This document shows positions 26,924 through 34,512 of a DNA stretch of 64,000 nt, in pieces. Positions within the stretch are counted from its first letter, which is position 1. Each line of letters opens with the position of its first letter. Below the pieces are notes generated by a model, which was not told where the DNA came from, made no database searches, and saw nothing but the letters and a program-made list of their open reading frames with translations. This DNA is from Planctomycetaceae bacterium UBA2972 (GTDB lineage Bacteria; Planctomycetota; Planctomycetia; Pirellulales; Pirellulaceae). The translations under genes and the position numbers were made by a program. The stretch is from positions 16,759 to 80,758 of the forward strand of contig DEAW01000136.1 in assembly GCA_002348315.1 (NCBI GenBank). The letters are read 5' to 3'.

Positions 26924-29785
26924 ATGACTATTTGCCGCCTACTCATCAGTTTCTTACTCTGTCTGATAGTGACCGCTATCTCTGCGCAGGATGAATGGCC
27001 CTATACGCCTGTCGTGAAACCGGAAGTTCCCACTGTCGGCTTAAAGAATTGGGGACAGGGGGACTTAGATCGTTTTGTATTGGCGAAATTGGAATCCAGG
27101 CAGATAACACCTGCCGAACGTGCCGACAAAATCACCTTAGTGCGTCGGGTTTACCTGGATCTTATTGGTCTGCCTCCTTCGTTGTCTGAGCAACAGCAGT
27201 TTCTCGAAGACGAAAGCCCGGATGCTTTTGCGAAACTCGTCAATCAATTACTGGATGACCAGCGGTATGGTGAACACTGGGCACGATATTGGCTGGATCT
27301 TGCGCGGTATGCAGATACGGCTGGTTACGAAGGTGACCCGGATTTGCCATTTGCCTGGCGTTATCGGGATTACGTTATTGACTCTCTTAATAGAGATAAG
27401 CCATACAACAGATTTATTCTGGAACAGTTGGCTGGAGACGAATTGGTGGATATCACCGGTGCAGGTGAGTTGCCTAATCCACCGGCAGAAAACTTAGTTG
27501 CCATGACGTTTTTGCGGTTGGCTCCGTTTACAGAACCTCGTGGAGATGAATCGCGTCACGAGATGTTGAGCGAAATGACCACGACCGTGAGTAGCGTCTT
27601 TTTGGGACTCACCGTGGGCTGTGCAAAATGTCATGATCACAAGTATGATCCGATTCCGACAAAAGATTTTTATCGCATGAAGGCCTTCTTTGCGACCGTC
27701 GCCATTCCCCCACCACGACGTGGAGATGGCTTTCAAATTGGAGGACCCACGCCCGCAGAATTCTATCGAGATGGCGAAGAAGATGCGATCGAGAAGAAAC
27801 GCGATTTGTTGCAACAGGAAGCTGCGGATGCGAATCAAGAACGTGAAGAGATTTTGGCTAAGTTTCGCAACCGTCTAAAACTTAGCCCCGGGTTTGGAAT
27901 TCAGGCTCTCGGAGGACAGTTCGGAAATGATTATTTCTTTGATCAACAACATGTAACTGACAATCAGACGCACACCACAGCAGTAACAGCTGGTAAATCG
28001 ACCTGGGCATTCTATACCGATGGAAAACTATCGACAGATCAGGGGTCATTGGCCGGTGAGAATCGGGGACATTGGTACGCGGGACTCGAGGACCCTCAGT
28101 ATGTGACACTGGGTGCTGCCACCAACGGTAGCGGTAGTTTCCAGGCCGCTCCGTTTAATGGCAAGCTGGCACAGATTATGGTCTTCGATAAAGTACTGAA
28201 TGCCAAACAGTTGGAAATGCCCTGGCAGGAAATTGCGAAGTTAGATGGGCTGAGATTTTGGCTGGATGCTTCCGATCTGGATGCAGATCCGGATACGGCT
28301 AACCCTGAAGTTGGTCAGCCTGTGTCCCGTTGGCGGGATAAGGTGTCCGGCGTGGAATTGCGAGCCACTGAAGAGGATCTTCGTCCCGTCCTGTCGACCT
28401 TGAAGGATTCTGAGATTCCTGCCGTCGGCTTTGATGATGATTTTCTAAAAGGTTCCGCTGAAGATCTGCTCTTTCTGAAGGACGTAGCCGGTACGGTCGT
28501 TACCGTATTTAGTAGCGAGGACAATGACGAGTCGTACATATTCGAAGTGGGAGGTGACGGTCAGTTTATTACTACGTTTGTGAATCCCACTGCTCGTGGA
28601 GCTAACCGTCTGGAGGAATTGATTGCCTCAGGGGATCATTCAGACATCCCACAGGAAGAACGTGAACGCTATCTGGATTTGGCAAACAAAGCGGACTTCC
28701 TGCCCCAACATCTTCGCCGCCTACAGCCCATGGCAATGACTTTACGACATTCCTTTGGGCCACCGTACGAACCGGGAGTACCCACTTCGAGAGTCATGGT
28801 TCGTGGCGAATGGGATAATCCGGGCGAAGTTGTGGAACCGGGATTTCTGAGTGCGGTGACTGGAAATCAGGATCCCGCTGAAATACGACTCGATACATTC
28901 AAACGCTGGCCGACGCGCAGTCGACGTAAAGCATTGGCTGATTGGATCGCCAGTAAAGAGAATCCATTGACGGCACGAGTGATGGTAAATCGTCTCTGGT
29001 ACCGACATTTCGGCCGAGGCATTGTGGAAACACCAAGCGATTTTGGCAATCTCAGTGGAGGGCCATCTCATCCGGAATTATTAGATTATTTGGCGACTGA
29101 ATTTGTCGAGCATGGTTGGAGCCTTAAACATATTCATCGGCTGATTTGTAATAGTAGTACCTACCAGCAGCAAAGCGATGTGGAAAACCCAGCTGCTCAC
29201 AATGCCGATCCGGAAAACGAATTACTGTGGAAATTTCCTATCAGACGTTTGGGTGCGGAGGTTGTGCGAGACAGCATCCTTGCAGTTTCGGGCCGGTTGA
29301 ATACAGAGTCCTATGGGTTGCCGATCTTTCCGCCATTACCCGATGGTATTGAAGATCGAGTGAAGTACGATAACAGCAAATGGGCAACCCAATTTGGTTC
29401 GGAGGGTCGTCGGCGAAGTATCTACATTTATCAACAACGGACTCTCAATATGCCGTTGCTGCAGACATTCGATGCTCCGGTCTGCGACGAATCACGACCG
29501 CGTCGACGTGCAAGTACTACTGCATTACAAGCATTGGCAATGTACAACGGTCCGTTGGTGACCATGGAAGTCGAGCATTTTGCCGAGCGTGTATTGGAAG
29601 CGGCGGATGTGACTCCTGCCGGTAGAATCGCTCTGGCGATCCGCCTCGCCCTTGGTCGGGAAGCGACCGAGTTGGAATTGCAGGAGCTCGGAGAATACTA
29701 TGCAACATTCGATGATGCTCGTCAGGCAATGATCAGTATCTGCCGTGTCCTGTATAACACCAGTGAATTTCTATATTTGGATTAG
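26924..29785 (+). CDS. DUF1549/DUF1553 planctomycete cytochrome-like protein lacking the N-terminal cytochrome domain
   Basis: A secreted protein of 953 residues (signal to about residue 21). DUF1549 (about 45-250) has LVRRVYLDLIGLPPS, RYGEHWARYWLDLARYAD and WRYRDYVIDSLNRDKPYN, and ends in the heme-type motif CAKCH (233-237) within CAKCHDHKYDPIP. The centre (about 330-560) has a LamG/concanavalin-like segment (FNGKLAQIMVFDKVLNAKQ, LRFWLDASDLD). DUF1553 (about 640-950) has PLTARVMVNRLWYRHFGRGI, GGPSHPELLDYLATEF and the terminal RVLYNTSEFLYLD. Unlike three of its paralogues here it has no separate N-terminal cytochrome domain. Function is unknown; it pairs with the DUF1501 gene 6 bases downstream. 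Confidence 0.9.
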   Translation: MTICRLLISFLLCLIVTAISAQDEWPYTPVVKPEVPTVGLKNWGQGDLDRFVLAKLESRQITPAERADKITLVRRVYLDLIGLPPSLSEQQQFLEDESPDAFAKLVNQLLDDQRYGEHWARYWLDLARYADTAGYEGDPDLPFAWRYRDYVIDSLNRDKPYNRFILEQLAGDELVDITGAGELPNPPAENLVAMTFLRLAPFTEPRGDESRHEMLSEMTTTVSSVFLGLTVGCAKCHDHKYDPIPTKDFYRMKAFFATVAIPPPRRGDGFQIGGPTPAEFYRDGEEDAIEKKRDLLQQEAADANQEREEILAKFRNRLKLSPGFGIQALGGQFGNDYFFDQQHVTDNQTHTTAVTAGKSTWAFYTDGKLSTDQGSLAGENRGHWYAGLEDPQYVTLGAATNGSGSFQAAPFNGKLAQIMVFDKVLNAKQLEMPWQEIAKLDGLRFWLDASDLDADPDTANPEVGQPVSRWRDKVSGVELRATEEDLRPVLSTLKDSEIPAVGFDDDFLKGSAEDLLFLKDVAGTVVTVFSSEDNDESYIFEVGGDGQFITTFVNPTARGANRLEELIASGDHSDIPQEERERYLDLANKADFLPQHLRRLQPMAMTLRHSFGPPYEPGVPTSRVMVRGEWDNPGEVVEPGFLSAVTGNQDPAEIRLDTFKRWPTRSRRKALADWIASKENPLTARVMVNRLWYRHFGRGIVETPSDFGNLSGGPSHPELLDYLATEFVEHGWSLKHIHRLICNSSTYQQQSDVENPAAHNADPENELLWKFPIRRLGAEVVRDSILAVSGRLNTESYGLPIFPPLPDGIEDRVKYDNSKWATQFGSEGRRRSIYIYQQRTLNMPLLQTFDAPVCDESRPRRRASTTALQALAMYNGPLVTMEVEHFAERVLEAADVTPAGRIALAIRLALGREATELELQELGEYYATFDDARQAMISICRVLYNTSEFLYLD

Positions 29786-29791
29786 AGCGAC

Positions 29792-31219
29792 ATGTTTTCC
29801 AGACGAAACCTGCTAGCTAACACCTTCAACGGTTTGGGGATGCTTGCGCTAACGGATCTTCTGCAGGCAAACGAATCTACGGGGACGCGTCCTTTTGCAC
29901 CTCGCGCCCAACACATTACTCGCAAAGCCAAACGATGCATTTTCCTGTTTATGCAGGGGGGAGTCAGCCAAATGGACTCCTATGAATACAAGCCCGAATT
30001 GAATCGTTTGCATGGTAAACGTATCCCCGGGTCTCATAACGTACGAGGCGAAATTCAGGGTAGAATTTCACACCCGCATTCACTTGTCGGTAGCCCGTTT
30101 AAGTTCAAACAGCACGGAGATTCTAAAAAGTACGTTTCCGAACTATTTCCAAAGATTGCTTCTCATGTGGATAAATTGGCATTTATTCATGGCATCGAGA
30201 CCGACAATCCAAACCATGGCCCCTCGACGCTGCACGTTACAACTGGCAGCCAGTTTCCCGGCGGGGCATCGGTTGGTAGCTGGGTTACCTATGGATTAGG
30301 CACCGAAAATAATGACATGCCTGCCTATATGGTGATTCAGGATCCTCGGGGGGCGCCGGTCAATGGTGCTCATACCTGGGGTAACGGATTCTTACCCGCA
30401 GCTTATCAAGGTACGCTGCTGAGAAATGAAGGAACGCCCATTCTCAATTTGGATCTGCAGCGCGGATTAGAGCGTGATCGACAGCGAGGGGAATTAGACC
30501 AACTTAGAAAATTAAATCAGCGTTATAGCGAGAGATTTCCGGGAGCCACGGAACTAGAAGCAAGAATTGAGTCCTACGAATTGGCTTACCGCATGCAGGC
30601 AACCGCTCCGGAACTGGTCGATCTGTCTCAGGAACCTGAACATATTCATAGTCTGTACGGGCTGGATAATCCCAGAACGGCCGGATTTGGTAAACAGTGT
30701 CTAATGGCTCGCCGCCTGGCAGAAAGCGGAGTGCGTTACTCGATGGTGATTCATGGAGTGCAAATTGGGGGAGACAGCTGGGATCATCATGGTGATGTCA
30801 AAGGCAGGATGATTCGTCAATCGTCAGAAGTCGATACGCCGGTAGCTGCATTACTCACCGACTTACAACAGCGGGATATGCTGAAAGACACGCTTGTAGT
30901 CTGGGCATCGGAAATGGGACGCACGCCATTTGTCCCTGGTGGCATTGGTGGTTCGCCGGGCCGTGATCATAACAAGTATGGTTTGGTCATGTGGATGGCA
31001 GGCGGAGATGTACAGGGCGGAGTCACCGTTGGTGGTACCGATGACTTTGGGTTGCGAGCTGCCGACGAGCCGATCCATATTCGCAATGTGCATGCCACAA
31101 TCCTCGACCTCATGGGACTCGACGATGAGCTACTACGTTATCTACATTCCGGACGATATCGTCGATTGACGGACATCGGTGGTGAAGTTCTCCATCAGGT
31201 ACGTCGGGGCGAGGCGTAG
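29792..31219 (+). CDS. DUF1501 protein, partner of the DUF1549/DUF1553 gene
   Basis: A 475-residue DUF1501 protein with a short Tat-like leader (FSRRNLLANTFNGLGMLALT). DUF1501 proteins have an alkaline-phosphatase/sulfatase-like fold. Motifs are FLFMQGGVSQMDSYEYKPEL near residue 50, GSWVTYGLGTENNDMPAYMV, CLMARRLAESGVRY, WASEMGRTPF and the metal-site-like GRDHNKYGLVMWMAGGDVQG. HATILDLMGLDDELLRYLHS and RLTDIGGEV close the protein, as is usual. The first motif has GGVS rather than GGPS. It follows its partner by 6 bases and is surely co-transcribed. Activity is unproven; export as a folded metalloprotein is inferred. Confidence 0.9.
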   Translation: MFSRRNLLANTFNGLGMLALTDLLQANESTGTRPFAPRAQHITRKAKRCIFLFMQGGVSQMDSYEYKPELNRLHGKRIPGSHNVRGEIQGRISHPHSLVGSPFKFKQHGDSKKYVSELFPKIASHVDKLAFIHGIETDNPNHGPSTLHVTTGSQFPGGASVGSWVTYGLGTENNDMPAYMVIQDPRGAPVNGAHTWGNGFLPAAYQGTLLRNEGTPILNLDLQRGLERDRQRGELDQLRKLNQRYSERFPGATELEARIESYELAYRMQATAPELVDLSQEPEHIHSLYGLDNPRTAGFGKQCLMARRLAESGVRYSMVIHGVQIGGDSWDHHGDVKGRMIRQSSEVDTPVAALLTDLQQRDMLKDTLVVWASEMGRTPFVPGGIGGSPGRDHNKYGLVMWMAGGDVQGGVTVGGTDDFGLRAADEPIHIRNVHATILDLMGLDDELLRYLHSGRYRRLTDIGGEVLHQVRRGEA

Positions 31220-31240
31220 TCAGTCCATTGCTGTGCCGGC

Positions 31241-31609
31241 CTATTCTTTCGTGACAACCTGGCAACTGCTGCCCGGACCCTTGGGATGTACAAATGTGAC
31301 TCGTACTCCATCGCCCCGGTTGTGAGCAATATCGGTACCGAATCGGAAGTTACAGTTTCTTGCTTTCCGCAAAGTCGTCGTTAGATCCAACTCTGTTCCA
31401 TTTGATTTACGAACGGAAAACTCAATCTTGAAATTCGAGATGCGGACGAGTCGTTGATATTGATTGACATTCACAATTTTCTCACCGTTGATCACGGTAA
31501 TGATGTCACCTCGTTCCAGTTGGTACACTTCCGCAGCATTGGATTCAGCTAGTAAGCAACTCAATGGAGTAAGCAAGATCATAAGAGCAACGAATTTCAA
31601 AGGGGCCAT
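31241..31609 (-). CDS. Small secreted PDZ-like protein
   Basis: A 122-residue protein with a signal peptide (MAPLKFVALMILLTPLSCLLA). The mature part begins with VYQLERGDIITVINGEKIVN, the core of a PDZ domain's carboxylate-binding and first helix region, and continues with a strand-rich IEFSVRKSNGTELDLTTTLR. It has two Cys residues (near RNCNFRF and SSCQVV) that could form a disulfide in the periplasm. It starts 3 bases after the GrpB-family gene on the same strand, so the two form an operon. PDZ-only proteins usually bind protein C-termini; the partner is unknown. Confidence 0.75.
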   Translation of the reverse strand: MAPLKFVALMILLTPLSCLLAESNAAEVYQLERGDIITVINGEKIVNVNQYQRLVRISNFKIEFSVRKSNGTELDLTTTLRKARNCNFRFGTDIAHNRGDGVRVTFVHPKGPGSSCQVVTKE

Positions 31610-31612
31610 GGG

Positions 31613-32170
31613 TTATTCTCCAGCGGTTTCTTGTTGTAGTGATGCGATCCATTTTAACGCAATTGCCTGATGATGTTTGATAAAGGCATCTTTTTCCTGA
31701 CAGTATCTTTCAATATCGTGATTGCATTGGTTGGCGACCTGTCGTTTTAAGGTTTCGTATTGTCGAGCAATCTCGGGGTGACTACGGAGGTAATCGCGGA
31801 AAGCCAGGTGGCGGGACACCTCAATCGATCCTGTCTGAAAACTGTGGATGTTAAATAGACGCGGTAGCGTACCTAATGTGAAATAGCGACGTCCTGATAT
31901 TCCATATTCTCCCCAGTACTGATAACCCCGTTCAATCAGTGTTGTCTGATGAGAATCCACTGCAGACGCAGAAGTTACTTCCAGCAGAATGTCGACGACC
32001 GGTTTGGCTGCCAGATTCTCAACCGATGTACTGCCGATGTGATGAGCCTGAATCAGGCAATCGCCTAAGAGTGTCTGTAATTGTTGCACCTGGCTTTGAT
32101 ATTGCTGAGCCCATTCCCGTCGATGTTCGACGATGATGACCTGTTGATGTGGAATGTTGTCTTCAGTCAT
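31613..32170 (-). CDS. GrpB family (UPF0157) nucleotidyltransferase-like protein
   Basis: A 185-residue cytoplasmic protein. The ATG at 32170 is preferred to a TTG at 32188. The signature AHHIGSTSVENLAAKPVVDI with ILLEV is that of the GrpB/UPF0157 family, a minimal nucleotidyltransferase fold (GS plus a paired acidic site). HLAFRDYLRSHPEIARQYETLK and KDAFI complete the family. Family members have no well-defined biological role. It is the first gene of a two-gene unit with the PDZ-like protein. Confidence 0.92.
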   Translation of the reverse strand: MTEDNIPHQQVIIVEHRREWAQQYQSQVQQLQTLLGDCLIQAHHIGSTSVENLAAKPVVDILLEVTSASAVDSHQTTLIERGYQYWGEYGISGRRYFTLGTLPRLFNIHSFQTGSIEVSRHLAFRDYLRSHPEIARQYETLKRQVANQCNHDIERYCQEKDAFIKHHQAIALKWIASLQQETAGE

Positions 32171-32310
32171 CGAAAAGTCCGGCAGCAAGCTATCGTCGGT
32201 TCAGGGTGTAGATTGGTCGAGCTTAGATTGTACGATAACCCATGCTCTTGAATGGTGCTACAATAACGTCTGAAGTTACCGCGACGCTGTTCTCACTCGG
32301 AGAAACTCCC

Positions 32311-33255
32311 ATGAAAAAAATTACCTTCAATGTATCCATCCTCTGCCTGATGGTCATGACCTGTACCGTCTTTGCTAAACATCGCGTGTTACTGCACGGG
32401 AAAGCGGGACTGCAGATTGTTGAGAAGGATGGATCTACTAGCTGGCAAATGCCCTTTGGCGGAATTCATGACATTCATGTTTTGAAGAATGGAAATGTCA
32501 TGGTGCAGAAAAACATGGGAGAGGTCGTCGAAATTGATCGGGATTCGAAAGAAATTGTCTGGAGTTACAACAGTCGGACTGAAAATGGGAATGAGGGTAA
32601 GCGACTGGAAGTCCATGCATTTCAACCGTTGAAAAATGGAAACGTCATGATTGCTGAATCGGGCGTTGGGCGGATTATTGAAGTAAACCGCAAGGGTCAG
32701 GTCGTCAAGGAGACCAAATTGGTCGTAGATCATCCCCATCCTCATCGTGACACGCGATTAGCACGACAACTTGATAATGGAAATTATCTGGTATGCCATG
32801 AAGGAGACGGGAAGATACGGGAGTATCATGCCAAATCAGGAAAAGTGATTTGGGAATACGAAGTCCCCTTGTTTCGTGATCGAGCACCAGGCCATGGCCC
32901 GGAGGCTTACGGAAATCAGGCTTTCTCAGCGTTGCGGCTGAAAAATGGAAATACCCTGATCGGCTGTGGGAACGGACATGCTGTACTCGAAGTAACACCT
33001 GAAAAGAAGGTCGTTTGGAAAATCGAACAAAAGGACCTGAAAGGAATCGTCCTGGCCTGGGTGACAACGCTGGAAGTACTGCCTAACGGAAACTATGTGA
33101 TCGGGAATTGTCATGCAGGTCCCGGTCAACCCTTGCTCGTTGAGATTGAACCTAAGAGTAAGAAGGTTGTTTGGACATTCGATCGATTTGACGACTTTGG
33201 AAATAACGTGTCTAACTCACTCCTGCTTGATACTGCCGGGAAGTCTAATCGGTAA
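32311..33255 (+). CDS. Secreted beta-propeller protein (PQQ/ASST-like repeats)
   Basis: A 314-residue protein. The ATG at 32311 begins a clear signal peptide (MKKITFNVSILCLMVMTCTV); the longer frame from 32242 is not needed. The mature protein is a run of blades such as HVLKNGNVMVQKNMGEVVEI, AFQPLKNGNVMIAESGVGRI, ARQLDNGNYLVCHEGDGKIR and EVLPNGNYVIGNCHAGPGQP, where the LKNGN turn is the repeat marker. The last blade ends VSNSLLLDTAGKSNR. It is probably a binding propeller; no catalytic site is evident. It precedes the propeller remnant and inositol oxygenase gene on the same strand. Confidence 0.82.
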   Translation: MKKITFNVSILCLMVMTCTVFAKHRVLLHGKAGLQIVEKDGSTSWQMPFGGIHDIHVLKNGNVMVQKNMGEVVEIDRDSKEIVWSYNSRTENGNEGKRLEVHAFQPLKNGNVMIAESGVGRIIEVNRKGQVVKETKLVVDHPHPHRDTRLARQLDNGNYLVCHEGDGKIREYHAKSGKVIWEYEVPLFRDRAPGHGPEAYGNQAFSALRLKNGNTLIGCGNGHAVLEVTPEKKVVWKIEQKDLKGIVLAWVTTLEVLPNGNYVIGNCHAGPGQPLLVEIEPKSKKVVWTFDRFDDFGNNVSNSLLLDTAGKSNR

Positions 33256-33317
33256 CGGGCTACGAAGGACGTGAAATTGCTTAGTGCGATGACAGCGTTT
33301 CGGAACCAATTGCTCGC

Positions 33318-33587
33318 ATGTCTATCGATACTTCTATATGTAAAAGGCAATCTCATTGTGGAGACTGGCATCAGGGAGCAGGGCCACTACGGTATATTCC
33401 GGTGATCAATGGTACGGTCTTTGTGATTGGCTGGAATGCAGATTCGGTGGACCATCGATGTGTGGTCGGTATTAATGACCTTGGTCCGGCTGAAGAATCT
33501 TATCATCGGGCTTCACTTTCCGTTGCCAATGGACGATTATTGGCACATACCCTTCGCGAGTTGATTTGTATCAAGAGCAACGACTAA
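33318..33587 (+). pseudogene. C-terminal remnant of a PQQ-type propeller gene
   Basis: The 89-codon frame looks open but has no signal peptide and only matches the last part of a propeller. Residues from about 30 (VINGTVFVIGWNADS, INDLGPAEE, NGRLLAHTLRELICI) align blade by blade with the C-terminus of the protein at 7305-8837 (VGSVYVLKWNAS, ISDLGPAGQ, QGRLYARTLKELICI). The first 25 codons show no match. It therefore seems to be the tail of a deleted paralogue. Its stop TAA overlaps the ATG of the inositol oxygenase gene (TAATG at 33585-33589), so it may still be translated and couple to that gene. Confidence 0.75.
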
Positions 33588-34450
33588 TGAAATCGTCTGA
33601 GAATCCGCTAACTTCACTGGATGATTGGGAAGATGATTTGTTGCGTCGCTATCCGGAGGATCATGAACCGGGCAATGGTAAACAGACAGACGAATTTCGC
33701 AGCTATGACGATGCTCCGCCACATGTCCGTGAATTCTATCGACTCAATCACCTACACCAAACGGTCGAAATCAATCGCAGAAAACGGAACGAATTCCTTC
33801 CCCTCAGACGTCGCCGAATGGGAATCTGGGATGCGATGGAGTTTCTTAACACACTGGTTGACGATAGCGACCCGGATACCAGTCTGAGTCAAATTGAGCA
33901 TTTGCTTCAAACATCAGAAGCGATTCGGGCAGACGGTCACCCACGGTGGTTTATTCTGACAGGGCTCATTCATGATCTCGGAAAAATACTCTGCCTGTTT
34001 GATCAACCGCAGTGGTGTGTTACCGGTGATACCTTTGTCGTCGGTTGTGAATTTGATTCGTCGATTGTTTATCACGATTTTTTTACAGCGAACCCCGATT
34101 CAAAAAACGAAAAATACAATTCCAAATTCGGAATCTACTCGCCTCATTGTGGGCTGCGAAATGTCATGTTGTCGTGGGGACATGATGAGTATATGTACAA
34201 CGTCTGCAAAGATTATTTGCCCGATTCGGGATTGGCAATGATTCGGTATCATTCTTTCTATCCGTGGCACAGCGAAGGAGCTTATGCCCATTTGATGGAC
34301 GATTACGATCATCAAATGCTGGAATACGTAAAACTGTTTAATCCTTATGACTTGTATTCCAAGTCCGATGACCCGCCGGATGTAGAGCGTCTGCAGCCTT
34401 TTTATGAGCAGTTGATTGCCGAGTTCTTTCCGCCGGAAATATCGTGGTAG
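33587..34450 (+). CDS. miox: Myo-inositol oxygenase
   Basis: A 287-residue protein matching the di-iron myo-inositol oxygenase, which cleaves myo-inositol with O2 to D-glucuronate. The start ATG overlaps the previous stop (TAATG). Iron ligands by comparison with the mammalian enzyme: H105 (QIEHLLQTSEAIR), H129 and D130 (GLIHDLGK, with the substrate-side Lys133), H199 (LSWGHDEY), H222 (MIRYHSFYPWH) and D255 (NPYDLYSK). The C-terminus PFYEQLIAEFFPPEISW matches the enzyme's conserved end. It has no signal peptide, so it is cytoplasmic. The enzyme is common in animals, plants and fungi and scattered in bacteria. Its glucuronate product could join uronate catabolism fed by the lyase and sulfatases; this link is inference. 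Confidence 0.96.
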   Translation: MKSSENPLTSLDDWEDDLLRRYPEDHEPGNGKQTDEFRSYDDAPPHVREFYRLNHLHQTVEINRRKRNEFLPLRRRRMGIWDAMEFLNTLVDDSDPDTSLSQIEHLLQTSEAIRADGHPRWFILTGLIHDLGKILCLFDQPQWCVTGDTFVVGCEFDSSIVYHDFFTANPDSKNEKYNSKFGIYSPHCGLRNVMLSWGHDEYMYNVCKDYLPDSGLAMIRYHSFYPWHSEGAYAHLMDDYDHQMLEYVKLFNPYDLYSKSDDPPDVERLQPFYEQLIAEFFPPEISW

Positions 34451-34512
34451 ATAATTCACCGGGGTTTTCCGGTATATTGAGAAACAGTGACATGATCTTC
34501 ACAGGAAAGAGA

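Noticed and set aside
33318..33587. An intact small gene
   Set aside because: It matches only the C-terminal blades of a much longer propeller protein and has no leader, so a remnant is the better reading.
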